A stretch of DNA of 64,000 nt from RBG-16-64-13 sp963718375 (GTDB taxonomy: Bacteria; Actinomycetota; Thermoleophilia; RBG-16-64-13): the NCBI GenBank assembly GCA_963718375.1, contig CAVQZD010000005.1, positions 558,001 to 622,000 on the forward strand, written 5' to 3'. Shown one piece after another: positions 23,982 through 32,155 of the stretch (position 1 is its first letter; every line of letters starts with the position of its first letter). Both the position numbers and the translations under genes were made by a program. Under the pieces are notes generated by a model. The model saw only the letters and a list, made by a program, of their open reading frames with translations. It ran no database searches and was not told the origin of the DNA.

Positions 23982-24203
23982 CTAAGCCGCCCCAACGTGG
24001 GCCTCGAAATGGGTCACAAAGACGCGGTTCTTGAGACGAGAGGCGATCTCTGAGTCGTCAGCGGCACTCAGAAACACTTCCACGGCTTCTTTGAGGTTAT
24101 CGGTGGCCTCCTCGACCGTGGCGCCCTGGCTGGCGATGTCCAGCTCGGGACACAGAGCCACGAACGCTCCGCCCTCCTGTTCCACGATGGCTGTGAAGTG
24201 CAT
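23982..24203 (-). CDS. HicB-like antitoxin family protein (third copy)
   Basis: A 73-residue protein when started at the ATG where the family begins (MHFTAIVEQEGGAFVALCPE); an ATG 3 codons upstream and one at 24254 are alternatives. LDIASQGATVEEATDNLKEA, then VEVFL, completes the HicB fold. No HicA gene is adjacent; the reverse-strand gene upstream is RecQ. It is another solitary HicB in this region. Confidence 0.75.
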   Translation of the reverse strand: MHFTAIVEQEGGAFVALCPELDIASQGATVEEATDNLKEAVEVFLSAADDSEIASRLKNRVFVTHFEAHVGAA

Positions 24204-24321
24204 GTTCGCCATCCCCCGGTAGAGGAAATGAGGCTCGATTCCCGATACCTGCATCTAGTGACCTTCTTGTTCGGAGTATAGACGACGACCGTCATTTTGA
24301 CGCCCGGCCCGTCTCGGCGCA

Positions 24322-26175
24322 TCAGTCCTTGGTTGCAGTCGCTCCGTCCACGACAGCCAGAAACTCCGCCCCGTACTTCTCAAGCTTCCGCTCCCCCACC
24401 CCGCTGATCTCCAGCAGGTCGTCCAGCGTGGTGGGCCGCGCCGCGGCCATCTCGCGCAGGGTGGCGTCGTGGAATATCACGTAGGCGGGCACGCCCTCGC
24501 GGTCGGCGATGGTGCGACGGAGCGTCCTCAGCTCTTCGAACAAGGCGTCGTCGGGGGCGCCCTCGCCGCGGGCGGCGGCCTGGGCGCCGCGGCGGGTGCG
24601 GCCCCGCCTCGCAGTAGCGTCTCCGCCCATCGCCGGCGCCATCCTGGTCCGCGGCTTGGCCAGTCTGAGCTCGGCGTCGCCGCGCAGCAGCGCAGCTGCC
24701 GCCGGCGTCAGCTTGAGCACCGGATACTCCCCCATGTCCTGGCGCAGGTAGCCCAAGTGCACCAGTTGCCGGATCAGACTGCGCCAGAACTCACTGCTCT
24801 TGTCCGCCCCTATGCCATAGGTGGAGAGGCGGTCGTGGCCAAGATCCATGATGCGCTGGTTCTTGGAGCCCCGCAGCACGTCCACCACGTGCCCCACACC
24901 GAACCTCTCTCCCAGCCTGAACACGCACGACAGCGCCTTCTGAGCGTCCTCGGTAGCGTCGTACGACTCCGGCGGGTTCAGACACGCGTCGCAGTTGCCG
25001 CAGCCCCCGGGGCCTCCGTCCATGACCTCGCCCAGGTACGCGAGAAGCGCCCGCCTTCGACAGGTGAGCTCCTGGGTGAACCCCACCATCGCGGCCAGCT
25101 TGTGCTGCTCCACCGCCACGCGCTGATCGTTGTTGCCGCCCTCGATCAACGACCGCACCCTGACGACGTCCTCCCAGCCGAACAACAGGAGCGCATCCGC
25201 CGCCAATCCGTCGCGGCCGGCCCTCCCGATCTCCTGGTAGTAGCCCTCCAGAGTCTGCGGCAGGTCCCAGTGGACGACGAAACGGACGTTGGTCTTGTCG
25301 ATGCCCATCCCGAAGGCCACCGTGGCCACGACTATCCTGATCCTGTCAAAAAGGAATTGTTCTTGGACCCTCTCGCGCTCCTCCGCCGACAGCCCGGCAT
25401 GGTAGGCACCGGCGGCCAAGCCACGCTCCCGCAGATGCGCGGCCAGGGAGTCGGTGCGTTTGCGAGTCGAGCAGTAGATGATGCCCGCCTCGCCCTCGTG
25501 CGCAGCCAGGAAGCGCTCGAGCTGCGCTTGGGGGTTACGCTTCTCGACTACCTCGAGCCGGATATTCGGACGGTCGAAGCTGGAGACGTAGCACGCCGCC
25601 GAGCCCAGCCCTAGCTGGCTGATTATGTCTTCACGCGTGTGCGGGTCGGCCGTGGCCGTGAGGGCCATGAAGGGCACGCCCGGAAACCGCTCGCGCAGCC
25701 TGCCGAGGGTCGCATACTCCGGCCGAAAGTCGTGCCCCCACTGGGAGATGCAGTGCGCCTCGTCCACGGCGATCACCGAGATCTGCTTCTCGGCCAGATA
25801 GTCCGAGAATCCGTCCGTGGTCATCCGTTCGGGGGAGACGTACAGGAGGTCGAGCTTGCCCGCGTCCAGATCCGCAAGCACCTGCCGAGCGGCGCCGGGC
25901 TCGAGCGACGAGTTGTAGTGAGCCGCCCGCACCCCGTTCGCCCGCAAGGCGTCGACCTGGTCCTTCATCAGCGAGATGAGCGGCGACACGACCAAACCGA
26001 CGCCCGGCCGGATCATCGCGGGGATCTGATAGCAGAGGGACTTTCCGCCCCCGCTGGGCATCAGCACGAACGCGTCGCCCCCGGCGAGGACGGTCTCTAT
26101 GGCCTGCTTCTGATTGGCGCGGAACTCCGGGTAGCCGAAGACGGTGCTGAGGATGTGTTCAGGGGTGGTGGTCAC
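24322..26175 (-). CDS. recQ: ATP-dependent DNA helicase RecQ
   Basis: A 617-residue protein with GTG start. Motif I is MPSGGGKS (about 38-45), DEAH box AVDEAHCISQWGH (about 130-142), motif VI QEIGRAGRDG (about 305-314). The RecQ zinc-binding Cys set is visible in the CRR segment and CGNCDAC (near 380-405). The RQC winged helix contains the DRLSTYGIGADKSSEFWR block, and the C-terminal HRDC domain spans about 530-605. RecQ unwinds duplexes during recombination repair. A short linker with Arg/Gly/Ala repeats separates RQC and HRDC. This is a typical chromosomal gene bounding the toxin-antitoxin region. Confidence 0.95.
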   Translation of the reverse strand: MTTTPEHILSTVFGYPEFRANQKQAIETVLAGGDAFVLMPSGGGKSLCYQIPAMIRPGVGLVVSPLISLMKDQVDALRANGVRAAHYNSSLEPGAARQVLADLDAGKLDLLYVSPERMTTDGFSDYLAEKQISVIAVDEAHCISQWGHDFRPEYATLGRLRERFPGVPFMALTATADPHTREDIISQLGLGSAACYVSSFDRPNIRLEVVEKRNPQAQLERFLAAHEGEAGIIYCSTRKRTDSLAAHLRERGLAAGAYHAGLSAEERERVQEQFLFDRIRIVVATVAFGMGIDKTNVRFVVHWDLPQTLEGYYQEIGRAGRDGLAADALLLFGWEDVVRVRSLIEGGNNDQRVAVEQHKLAAMVGFTQELTCRRRALLAYLGEVMDGGPGGCGNCDACLNPPESYDATEDAQKALSCVFRLGERFGVGHVVDVLRGSKNQRIMDLGHDRLSTYGIGADKSSEFWRSLIRQLVHLGYLRQDMGEYPVLKLTPAAAALLRGDAELRLAKPRTRMAPAMGGDATARRGRTRRGAQAAARGEGAPDDALFEELRTLRRTIADREGVPAYVIFHDATLREMAAARPTTLDDLLEISGVGERKLEKYGAEFLAVVDGATATKD

Positions 26176-26442
26176 AGAGAGTCATCATACCGGGGGGAGC
26201 GGACGGAGAGACGGGGGGTGCGAGCGCCGGCTCAGAGACCACTATTCAGACCTAGAAAAGCAATACCCCGCCGGAGCCCTTTCGGCGTGTCCAACGGGGA
26301 GGAAGTACTTGGATTATGCCCGAACCCGGGCATGGCGTCAATCGGTGACTTGTGAGCGACAGAGGGCACGAACACACACTACCGCCAGGAGAGCGGGTAC
26401 TCCTCAAACCCTGGTATGAGCTTGGCGCGACTGTCTTCTAGC

Positions 26443-26506
26443 CCGCGCCCAGACTCACTCCCCGCGCCCCCGCACCGCCAGGTCCAGCGAACCCCAGAAT
26501 TCGCCC
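26443..26506. repeat. Dispersed repeat copy D, in the 430-bp recQ-tetR spacer
   Basis: The best-preserved copy together with B: it starts CGCCCAGACTCACTCCCCGC and ends with the core AACCCCAGAATTCGCC at 26490-26505. It lies in the otherwise featureless spacer between recQ and the TetR gene; the rest of that spacer (26176-26442) shows no convincing gene. Confidence 0.65.
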
Positions 26507-26530
26507 AGAGAGACAGCCCCCACCACCCCC

Positions 26531-26560
26531 TTGACATCCTCCCCCGCATTGCGTTAATGT
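26531..26560 (+). promoter_or_regulatory. Promoter of the tetR-MMPL operon
   Basis: TTGACA (26531-26536), an 18-bp spacer and TAATGT (26555-26560) precede the GTG of the TetR gene by about 48 bp. Just downstream, ACGTCTGTTACGCTGCGTCA, then CGTAG, contains partly symmetrical ACGT/TACG elements that could be the TetR operator. Confidence 0.55.
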
Positions 26561-26608
26561 GCTTCACGTCTGTTACGCTGCGTCACGTAGCTAGAGTGAG
26601 GTACCACG

Positions 26609-27307
26609 GTGGAGCCCCAGGACCAGAGCGCGAAGGAGCGTCCGAGCCGCATAGAACAGCGGCACCAAGAGACTCGCGAGCAGATCCTGCGCGAGGCCCA
26701 GGTGCTGGTCGAGGAGCGGGGAGCCGCCGACCTCTCCATGCGCGAGCTGGCGGAGCGGTCCCAGTTCACCCCTCCCGCTCTCTACCGTTACTTTCCGGGG
26801 GGCAAAGAGGACGTCTTGGAGGCCTTGGCTATATCGAGCCTTGAGCTGCTGGTGGAACACCTGCAACGTGTGCCCGCCGACCTCCCCCCGATGGACCGAC
26901 TGACCGAACTCGCCATGGTCTACCTGGAATTCGCGCGCGAACACCGCCGGGAGCTGACCCTCATGCTCGCTACCATGAGCGCCATGAGCGAGTACGACTT
27001 CGACGACAAAGCCCTACTGGACCCATCAGGCCTTTTCGGCGTGGTCTTCGAGGCCCTCGGCGACGCGGCCAAGGCGGGCCAGATCAAGGCCACGACCCCC
27101 GAAGAACTGATGCTCGCCTTTCACGGCTCTTGGTCCTTGCTGCACGGCATGGCGGTGCTGGAAGGCGTCCACCCACACCACGAAGCCCTGTTCCGTACGC
27201 ATGCTCGCAGCCTGATACAGGCCTTCTTCGTCGGTCTCTCCGGGGACTGGCTTCGACCGACAGCTACCCCGGCTCGCGAGGGCCGCGCTCCTAGAAAGGA
27301 CAGCTAG
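26609..27307 (+). CDS. TetR-family transcriptional regulator
   Basis: A 232-residue protein with GTG start. The N-terminal HTH (about 20-65) reads ILREAQVLVEERGAADLSMR, then ELAERSQFTPPALYRYF, the TetR signature. The rest is an all-helical ligand-binding domain. It ends exactly one base before the MMPL transporter gene, so it is the local repressor of that exporter. The inducer is unknown. Confidence 0.9.
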   Translation: MEPQDQSAKERPSRIEQRHQETREQILREAQVLVEERGAADLSMRELAERSQFTPPALYRYFPGGKEDVLEALAISSLELLVEHLQRVPADLPPMDRLTELAMVYLEFAREHRRELTLMLATMSAMSEYDFDDKALLDPSGLFGVVFEALGDAAKAGQIKATTPEELMLAFHGSWSLLHGMAVLEGVHPHHEALFRTHARSLIQAFFVGLSGDWLRPTATPAREGRAPRKDS

Positions 27308-29587
27308 ATGACCCCGCCTCCCCACTCCGCGCCCGACCAGACCGGCCCGGCCGAGCCCCGTCCGCCACGCCGCTCGTTCACCGAGCGCGCCGCCCGAGTC
27401 TCGGTCCGGCGCCCCTGGGTGACCATCGCCATCTGGGCCGCGATCGTGGTCGTGGCTGCGGTCGTCGTCGTCGTGTTCAACGGCACCTTCTCGGCAAGCG
27501 AGGCCTTTCTCACCAACCCCGAGAGCAAGCAGGCGGGTACGCTCATAGACGAACGGATGCCGGGAGGCAACGCCGACACCGAGCTCGTGGTCATGCGCAG
27601 CGCCGAGAAGACCGTCGACGACCCTGAGTTCGAGGCTGCGGTGCAGGAGATGACGACCGACCTGACCGCCTTGGGCCCGTCGAACGTGGCTATGGTGCTG
27701 ACTTACTACCAGGTACAGGCGCTGCTCGGAGACGAGACGGCGGCCAAGCTGGTGTCCGAAGACTTACGCACCACCATCATCCCGGTGACCCTGCCGGGCG
27801 ACGCCAACACCGCGGGGGTGCGCGTGGGCCCGGTCTACGACCTGGTGCAGCAGCGAGCCGCAGAGCTGACATCCGCGGGCTTCACCGTCGCCATGACCGG
27901 CAACGCCACCTGGGAATACGAAGCCCACCCCCTCTCGGAGCGCGATCTGCGGAGGGGCGAGGCTATCGGCATCCCGATCGCCGTGGTGGTGCTGGTGATC
28001 GTGTTCGGCGCAGTGGTGGCGGCCGCCGTGCCCTTCGTCCTCGCGATAGCGGGCATCGTGGTGGCTCTGGCCCTGACCGCGCTGCTGGGTCAGGCCTTCT
28101 CCATCTCCATCTTCGTGACCAACATCATCGTCATGATGGGCTTGGCCGTGGGCATAGACTACAGCCTGTTCATCCTCTCCCGCTTCAGAGAAGAGCGCGC
28201 GGCGGGTCATGACGTCCAAGAGGCCATCGGTCGTTCGGCCTCCACGGCGAGCAGGGCCATCCTCTTCAGCGGTATCACCGTGATGTTGGCCCTGCTGGGC
28301 ATGCTGATGGTCCCCTTCACGCTCTTCGTCAGCATGGGCGTGGGGACGATACTGGTAGTGCTGGCCGCGGTGGCCGCCGCTCTCACCCTGCTGCCGGCGA
28401 TGCTGGCTCTGCTGGGTGACCGCATCAACCGCCTCAAGGTGCCCTTCCGCAAGCAACATACCGACCCGAACGCCTTGGGCTTCTGGGGCCGGGCTGCCAA
28501 GACCCTGATGCGCAGGCCGGTGATCACGCTGGTGGTGGGTGTCGGCATCCTGGCGGCCCTCATCGTGCCGGCGTTCGACCTCCAGCGCGGCGAGGCCGGG
28601 GTGGCTCAGATGCCGCCGGAGCTGTCCGCGCGCCAAGCCTACGATATGCTGGCCGAGGACTTCACCCCGGGCCTCATCTCCCCCCTGCTCGTGACCCTCG
28701 ACGGTGATCAGGATGACCCGCAGGTGCAGCAGGCTGTGGCCGACCTGAGCGCCGCCGTGACCGCGGACGGACGCTTTCAGGTGATCCAGTACGAGAAGAA
28801 CCCCGCCGGCGACTTCGGCCTGCTGAGTCTGGCGCTGGCAGATGCGACCTCGGAGGGCGAGTCTGGCAGCCGGATCGTCGCCGAGCTCCGCACCACCATC
28901 ATCCCTGAGGCGGTGGGCGATGCGCCGGTCACGGTGCTGGTCGGAGGAGCGCCGGCCATGTTCGCCGACATGCTGAAGATAGTCGACTTCATGACCCCCA
29001 TCGTGTTCGCGGTGGTGCTGACGCTCTCGTTCCTGCTGCTGCTGATGGTGTTCCGCTCGGTGGTGATATCAGCCACCGCCGTGGTCATGAACGTCCTCTC
29101 CGTGGGCGCCGCCTACGGCCTGATGACCTTGGTGTTCCAGCACGGGGTCGGAGCCGATCTGCTGGGCTTCCAGCGGACGCCGGCCATAGTCACCTGGGTG
29201 CCGCTGCTGCTCTTCTGCGTGCTTTTCGGGCTCTCCATGGACTATCAGGTGTTCCTACTCAGCCGCGTGCGCGAGCACTACGACCGCACTGGCGATACCA
29301 GGGGAGCTGTGATCTTTGGCATCTCGTCCACCTCGGGGCTGATCACGGGGGCGGCGCTCATCATGGTCGCGGTGTTCGGCGGCATGGCCAGCGGTGACTT
29401 TGTGATCTTCCAGCAGATAGGGTTCGGTCTGGCCGTGGCCGTCGCCCTGGACGTGACCGTGGTGCGCACACTCGTCATGCCGGCCACCATGACGCTCCTG
29501 GGCAAGTGGAACTGGTACATGCCCAAGTGGCTGGGATGGCTGCCCGGCATCCAGGTCGACAGCGCGAGTGACTCTGACCGCGCCTGA
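27308..29587 (+). CDS. MMPL-family (RND superfamily) transporter
   Basis: A 759-residue membrane protein with a cytoplasmic N-terminus, TM1 at about 37-57, a large extracellular loop (about 60-225), then TM2-6 (about 228-385), a second loop (about 420-560) and TM7-12 (about 563-735). The block GLAVGIDYSLFILSRFREER in TM4 carries the DY pair of proton-relay residues, repeated as GLSMDYQVFLLSRVREHY in the second half. MMPL proteins export lipids or drugs. It is co-transcribed with the TetR gene, which suggests substrate-induced efflux. Confidence 0.92.
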   Translation: MTPPPHSAPDQTGPAEPRPPRRSFTERAARVSVRRPWVTIAIWAAIVVVAAVVVVVFNGTFSASEAFLTNPESKQAGTLIDERMPGGNADTELVVMRSAEKTVDDPEFEAAVQEMTTDLTALGPSNVAMVLTYYQVQALLGDETAAKLVSEDLRTTIIPVTLPGDANTAGVRVGPVYDLVQQRAAELTSAGFTVAMTGNATWEYEAHPLSERDLRRGEAIGIPIAVVVLVIVFGAVVAAAVPFVLAIAGIVVALALTALLGQAFSISIFVTNIIVMMGLAVGIDYSLFILSRFREERAAGHDVQEAIGRSASTASRAILFSGITVMLALLGMLMVPFTLFVSMGVGTILVVLAAVAAALTLLPAMLALLGDRINRLKVPFRKQHTDPNALGFWGRAAKTLMRRPVITLVVGVGILAALIVPAFDLQRGEAGVAQMPPELSARQAYDMLAEDFTPGLISPLLVTLDGDQDDPQVQQAVADLSAAVTADGRFQVIQYEKNPAGDFGLLSLALADATSEGESGSRIVAELRTTIIPEAVGDAPVTVLVGGAPAMFADMLKIVDFMTPIVFAVVLTLSFLLLLMVFRSVVISATAVVMNVLSVGAAYGLMTLVFQHGVGADLLGFQRTPAIVTWVPLLLFCVLFGLSMDYQVFLLSRVREHYDRTGDTRGAVIFGISSTSGLITGAALIMVAVFGGMASGDFVIFQQIGFGLAVAVALDVTVVRTLVMPATMTLLGKWNWYMPKWLGWLPGIQVDSASDSDRA

Positions 29588-29725
29588 CCGTCGGCGCGGC
29601 GGCGCGGCCGGCCGCGCGGGAGTGGCGCGTGGCCAGCGGCGGGCCGCACCCAAGCTTGTGAAGCTCGCCTTCTGGGTAGATGAGCTGCGAACGCTCAAGT
29701 GCCCGGGGACACAAGGGGGCTCATC

Positions 29726-30952
29726 ATGCGCAAATACGCGGCCGGAACACTGGCGGTCTGTCTCGCGGCCTTCGGCCTCCTGATCGCGGCGGGCTGCGGG
29801 TCGTCGGGAGACGGCGGAGGCTCGACCTCGACCGACGCCCGAACCACGCTCTCCACGGTCGGGCCGACGAGCACGACCGTCCCCCGCCCGGTGGAGGCCT
29901 TCGACGAGTCTGGGTACGCCGCCACTACTGTCGTCAGCGGACTACGGATCGTCTGGGAGATGAGGTTCATACCCGACGGGCGTCTGCTGATCACCGAGCG
30001 GGAGGGGCGCTTGGTGATAGCCGACGTGGGCAGCGGGCAGGTGACAGAGGTGGGCCGCATCGCCGTATCTGCGATAGGCGAGGGCGGTCTCATGGGGTTC
30101 GCCCTCGACCCCGATTTTCAGACCACCCCTAAGATCTACGTCTCGTATACCAGCGGCGAGGGCGGATACACACGCAACAGGGTCAGCAGCTTCCTGCTTA
30201 CCGGTCTGGATGGGGGCTCGCCGGCGCTGGGTACAGAGACGGTGTTGCTCGACGACATCCCTGCAGGCCAAGTCCACAACGGTAGCCGCGTGGCCTTCGG
30301 TCCCGACGGGAACCTCTGGGTCACGACGGGTGACTCGGGTACAGCCGAACTGGCTCAGCATATGGACTCGTTGGCCGGCAAGGTGCTCCGCATGACCACC
30401 GAAGGTCTGCCCGCTCAGGGCAACCCATTCGCAACTGAGCCCTATCCCTTCTCCCTCATCTACAGCCTAGGGCATCGGAACCCGCAGGGGCTTGCTTTTC
30501 ATCCCGTCTCCGGAGTGGCCTACATCACCGAGCACGGCCCCGATGAGAACGACGAGGTGAACGTCCTACAGCCGGGCGGCAACTACGGGTGGCCCGACCT
30601 TCGCGGCAAGACCGGCACCGTCGGCTTCGTCGACCCGTTGGCCGCGTGGACCCCGACCATAGCCCCGGCCGGAGCTCTCTTCTGCTCCGGCGGAGCCGTG
30701 CCAGGGCTGCGGGGCACCCTGGTGTTCGTCACCCTCAAGCAGAGCGATATTCGGGTACTCACGCCGGCGGATGACACCTTCGCGGTAGTGCTGCGCGAGA
30801 CGATCCTCTTCGACGAGGAGTTCGGACGCCTGCGGTCCATCGCCCAAGGACCCGACGGAGCACTCTACGTGGGCACCAGCAATCATGACGGGAATGGCGA
30901 CCCAGGGCCCAAGGACGACCGTATCATCCGGATCGAGCAGGGGAGCCGCTGA
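29726..30952 (+). CDS. PQQ-dependent soluble-type sugar dehydrogenase, lipoprotein
   Basis: A 408-residue protein; the ATG at 29726 is preceded by AGGGGG. The signal peptide ends in a lipobox (LLIAAGC, Cys at about 24), followed by a Ser/Thr-rich linker. The beta-propeller contains FIPDGRLLITEREGRL, GLMGFALDPDF, GHRNPQGLAFHP, EHGPDENDEVN and GGNYGWPD, all typical of the GSDH/YliI family that oxidises aldose sugars at the cell surface. A catalytic His is likely in the HNGSRVAFGPDG segment. Whether PQQ is made or imported is unknown from this window. Confidence 0.88.
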   Translation: MRKYAAGTLAVCLAAFGLLIAAGCGSSGDGGGSTSTDARTTLSTVGPTSTTVPRPVEAFDESGYAATTVVSGLRIVWEMRFIPDGRLLITEREGRLVIADVGSGQVTEVGRIAVSAIGEGGLMGFALDPDFQTTPKIYVSYTSGEGGYTRNRVSSFLLTGLDGGSPALGTETVLLDDIPAGQVHNGSRVAFGPDGNLWVTTGDSGTAELAQHMDSLAGKVLRMTTEGLPAQGNPFATEPYPFSLIYSLGHRNPQGLAFHPVSGVAYITEHGPDENDEVNVLQPGGNYGWPDLRGKTGTVGFVDPLAAWTPTIAPAGALFCSGGAVPGLRGTLVFVTLKQSDIRVLTPADDTFAVVLRETILFDEEFGRLRSIAQGPDGALYVGTSNHDGNGDPGPKDDRIIRIEQGSR

Positions 30953-31008
30953 TCGGGAGGGCCCGGTAGCAGCGGAAGGCCGAGCCCTTTCGCGCCGGCC
31001 TGGGGAGG

Positions 31009-31719
31009 CTACCAGGCCCCGGCCTGGCCGTCCTTGTAGTAGGTGGTGCCCCCGCCCATCCTGTCCACGCGCACGCCGACCGCCGTGCCCGATGACGACC
31101 TGGTACCGAGTTCGTAGCTCATGGGGCCGGTGCTGACCCAGGCGACCACGCTCTGCTTGGCGTTGGCCCCGGTGGGAGGAGACATGCACACGCCACCACG
31201 CCCCTGCATCCAGGTGATCGCCGGTTCCATCGTCTGCAGGGTCGTCTGGCTGATGCCCTCGTAACCCCCCGATTCGACGGCCACCGCGTCGAACGCAGTC
31301 ATGGCGTTGCGGATCAGTGATTCGGCAGCCAGATCGGAGGCTTTGTCCGGAGTACCTGCCACCGCGGCCTGCTCTTCGACTACCGCGGCCCCGCCGGTGG
31401 TGAGCACCACGGCGACGACTATCGCCCCCACTATCAGTGCAGCGACCAGAATGAAGGTCGCCAGCCGGCCTCCGCCCTTCTTCTGACCTACGGCAGGCTG
31501 GGCCGGAGTCGCGGAGGCATACGTGGATCCGAACGTGGAGGGAGACGTGGAGGCGGCGCCGCTGAAGCTGGTGGGCTGCTGCCAGGATTGGGCTGCGTCG
31601 GACGCGCTCACCGACTGCGCGGCCGGGTCGGCGGGCGCGGCGGCGTCTCCGCACGACGGACAGCGGTGACCGAGCGCGCGGGGTCTCCCGCATTCTGGAC
31701 AAGTCACGATGTCGACCAT
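31009..31719 (-). CDS. Zinc-ribbon, single-pass membrane protein
   Basis: A 236-residue protein started at the ATG at 31719, preceded by GGAGG; the longer frame to 31995 lacks support. An N-terminal zinc ribbon (CPECGRPRALGHRCPSCG, residues 6-23) is followed by a Ser/Ala/Gln-rich linker (25-80), one transmembrane helix (about 88-110) and an extracellular domain of about 120 residues that ends with YYKDGQAGAW. The outer domain resembles pilin-like solute-sensing domains only vaguely; I do not recognise it. It is convergent with the sugar dehydrogenase. Confidence 0.7.
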   Translation of the reverse strand: MVDIVTCPECGRPRALGHRCPSCGDAAAPADPAAQSVSASDAAQSWQQPTSFSGAASTSPSTFGSTYASATPAQPAVGQKKGGGRLATFILVAALIVGAIVVAVVLTTGGAAVVEEQAAVAGTPDKASDLAAESLIRNAMTAFDAVAVESGGYEGISQTTLQTMEPAITWMQGRGGVCMSPPTGANAKQSVVAWVSTGPMSYELGTRSSSGTAVGVRVDRMGGGTTYYKDGQAGAW

Positions 31720-32155
31720 GATCCTGCCTCCAACCGGCGCGTGCTTGGCTCGCCCGGTGCCGATGGCTCTTCGAGTTATGTCGGCATCCTGGGCCGACGC
31801 GCTTAGCGCGGCGCTCCGCGCACCGTACGACAGCGGTGGCCCCGGCGCCACCTGGCGGTGCCCCATCCGCTCCAGTGGTGTACCCTTGTTGCCCGCTAGT
31901 TCGCGCGCCGCGCGGGGGGCGCAGTCAGGACTTGTTCTCCCGCGAGCAGGGTAACTCTCACACGAGCGCCACACGTGCGCCGTCAGGTACACCATTCCTC
32001 ACCGCAAGGGGGCCCGCATAGCAGCGCGACGGTCAGTCTCTGCAGAAAGACGGCATCCACGGCGTAGCGAGCCCGTCGACGGAGTCAGGATCTCCGAACT
32101 TCTCAGCTCCGACCAGCTGAGGCAACATGCGGCGGCGCTGGCGACCTACCACCCG

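Noticed and set aside
24469..25614. 381-codon forward open frame opposite recQ
   Set aside because: Entirely antisense to a gene with complete RecQ motifs; no ribosome site or family resemblance.
27764..28636. 290-codon reverse-strand open frame inside the MMPL gene
   Set aside because: His/Gln/Arg-rich composition with no motif, fully antisense to a well-supported membrane-protein gene; an artefact of high G+C codon third positions.
30953..31008. Possible bidirectional terminator between the sugar dehydrogenase and the zinc-ribbon gene
   Set aside because: GGGCCCGG and CCGAGCCC could pair, but with mismatches, a long loop and no T-run.
30566..31702. 378-codon reverse frame across the sugar dehydrogenase end and zinc-ribbon gene
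   Set aside because: Arg/Gly/Ser-rich shadow that overlaps two supported genes in other frames.
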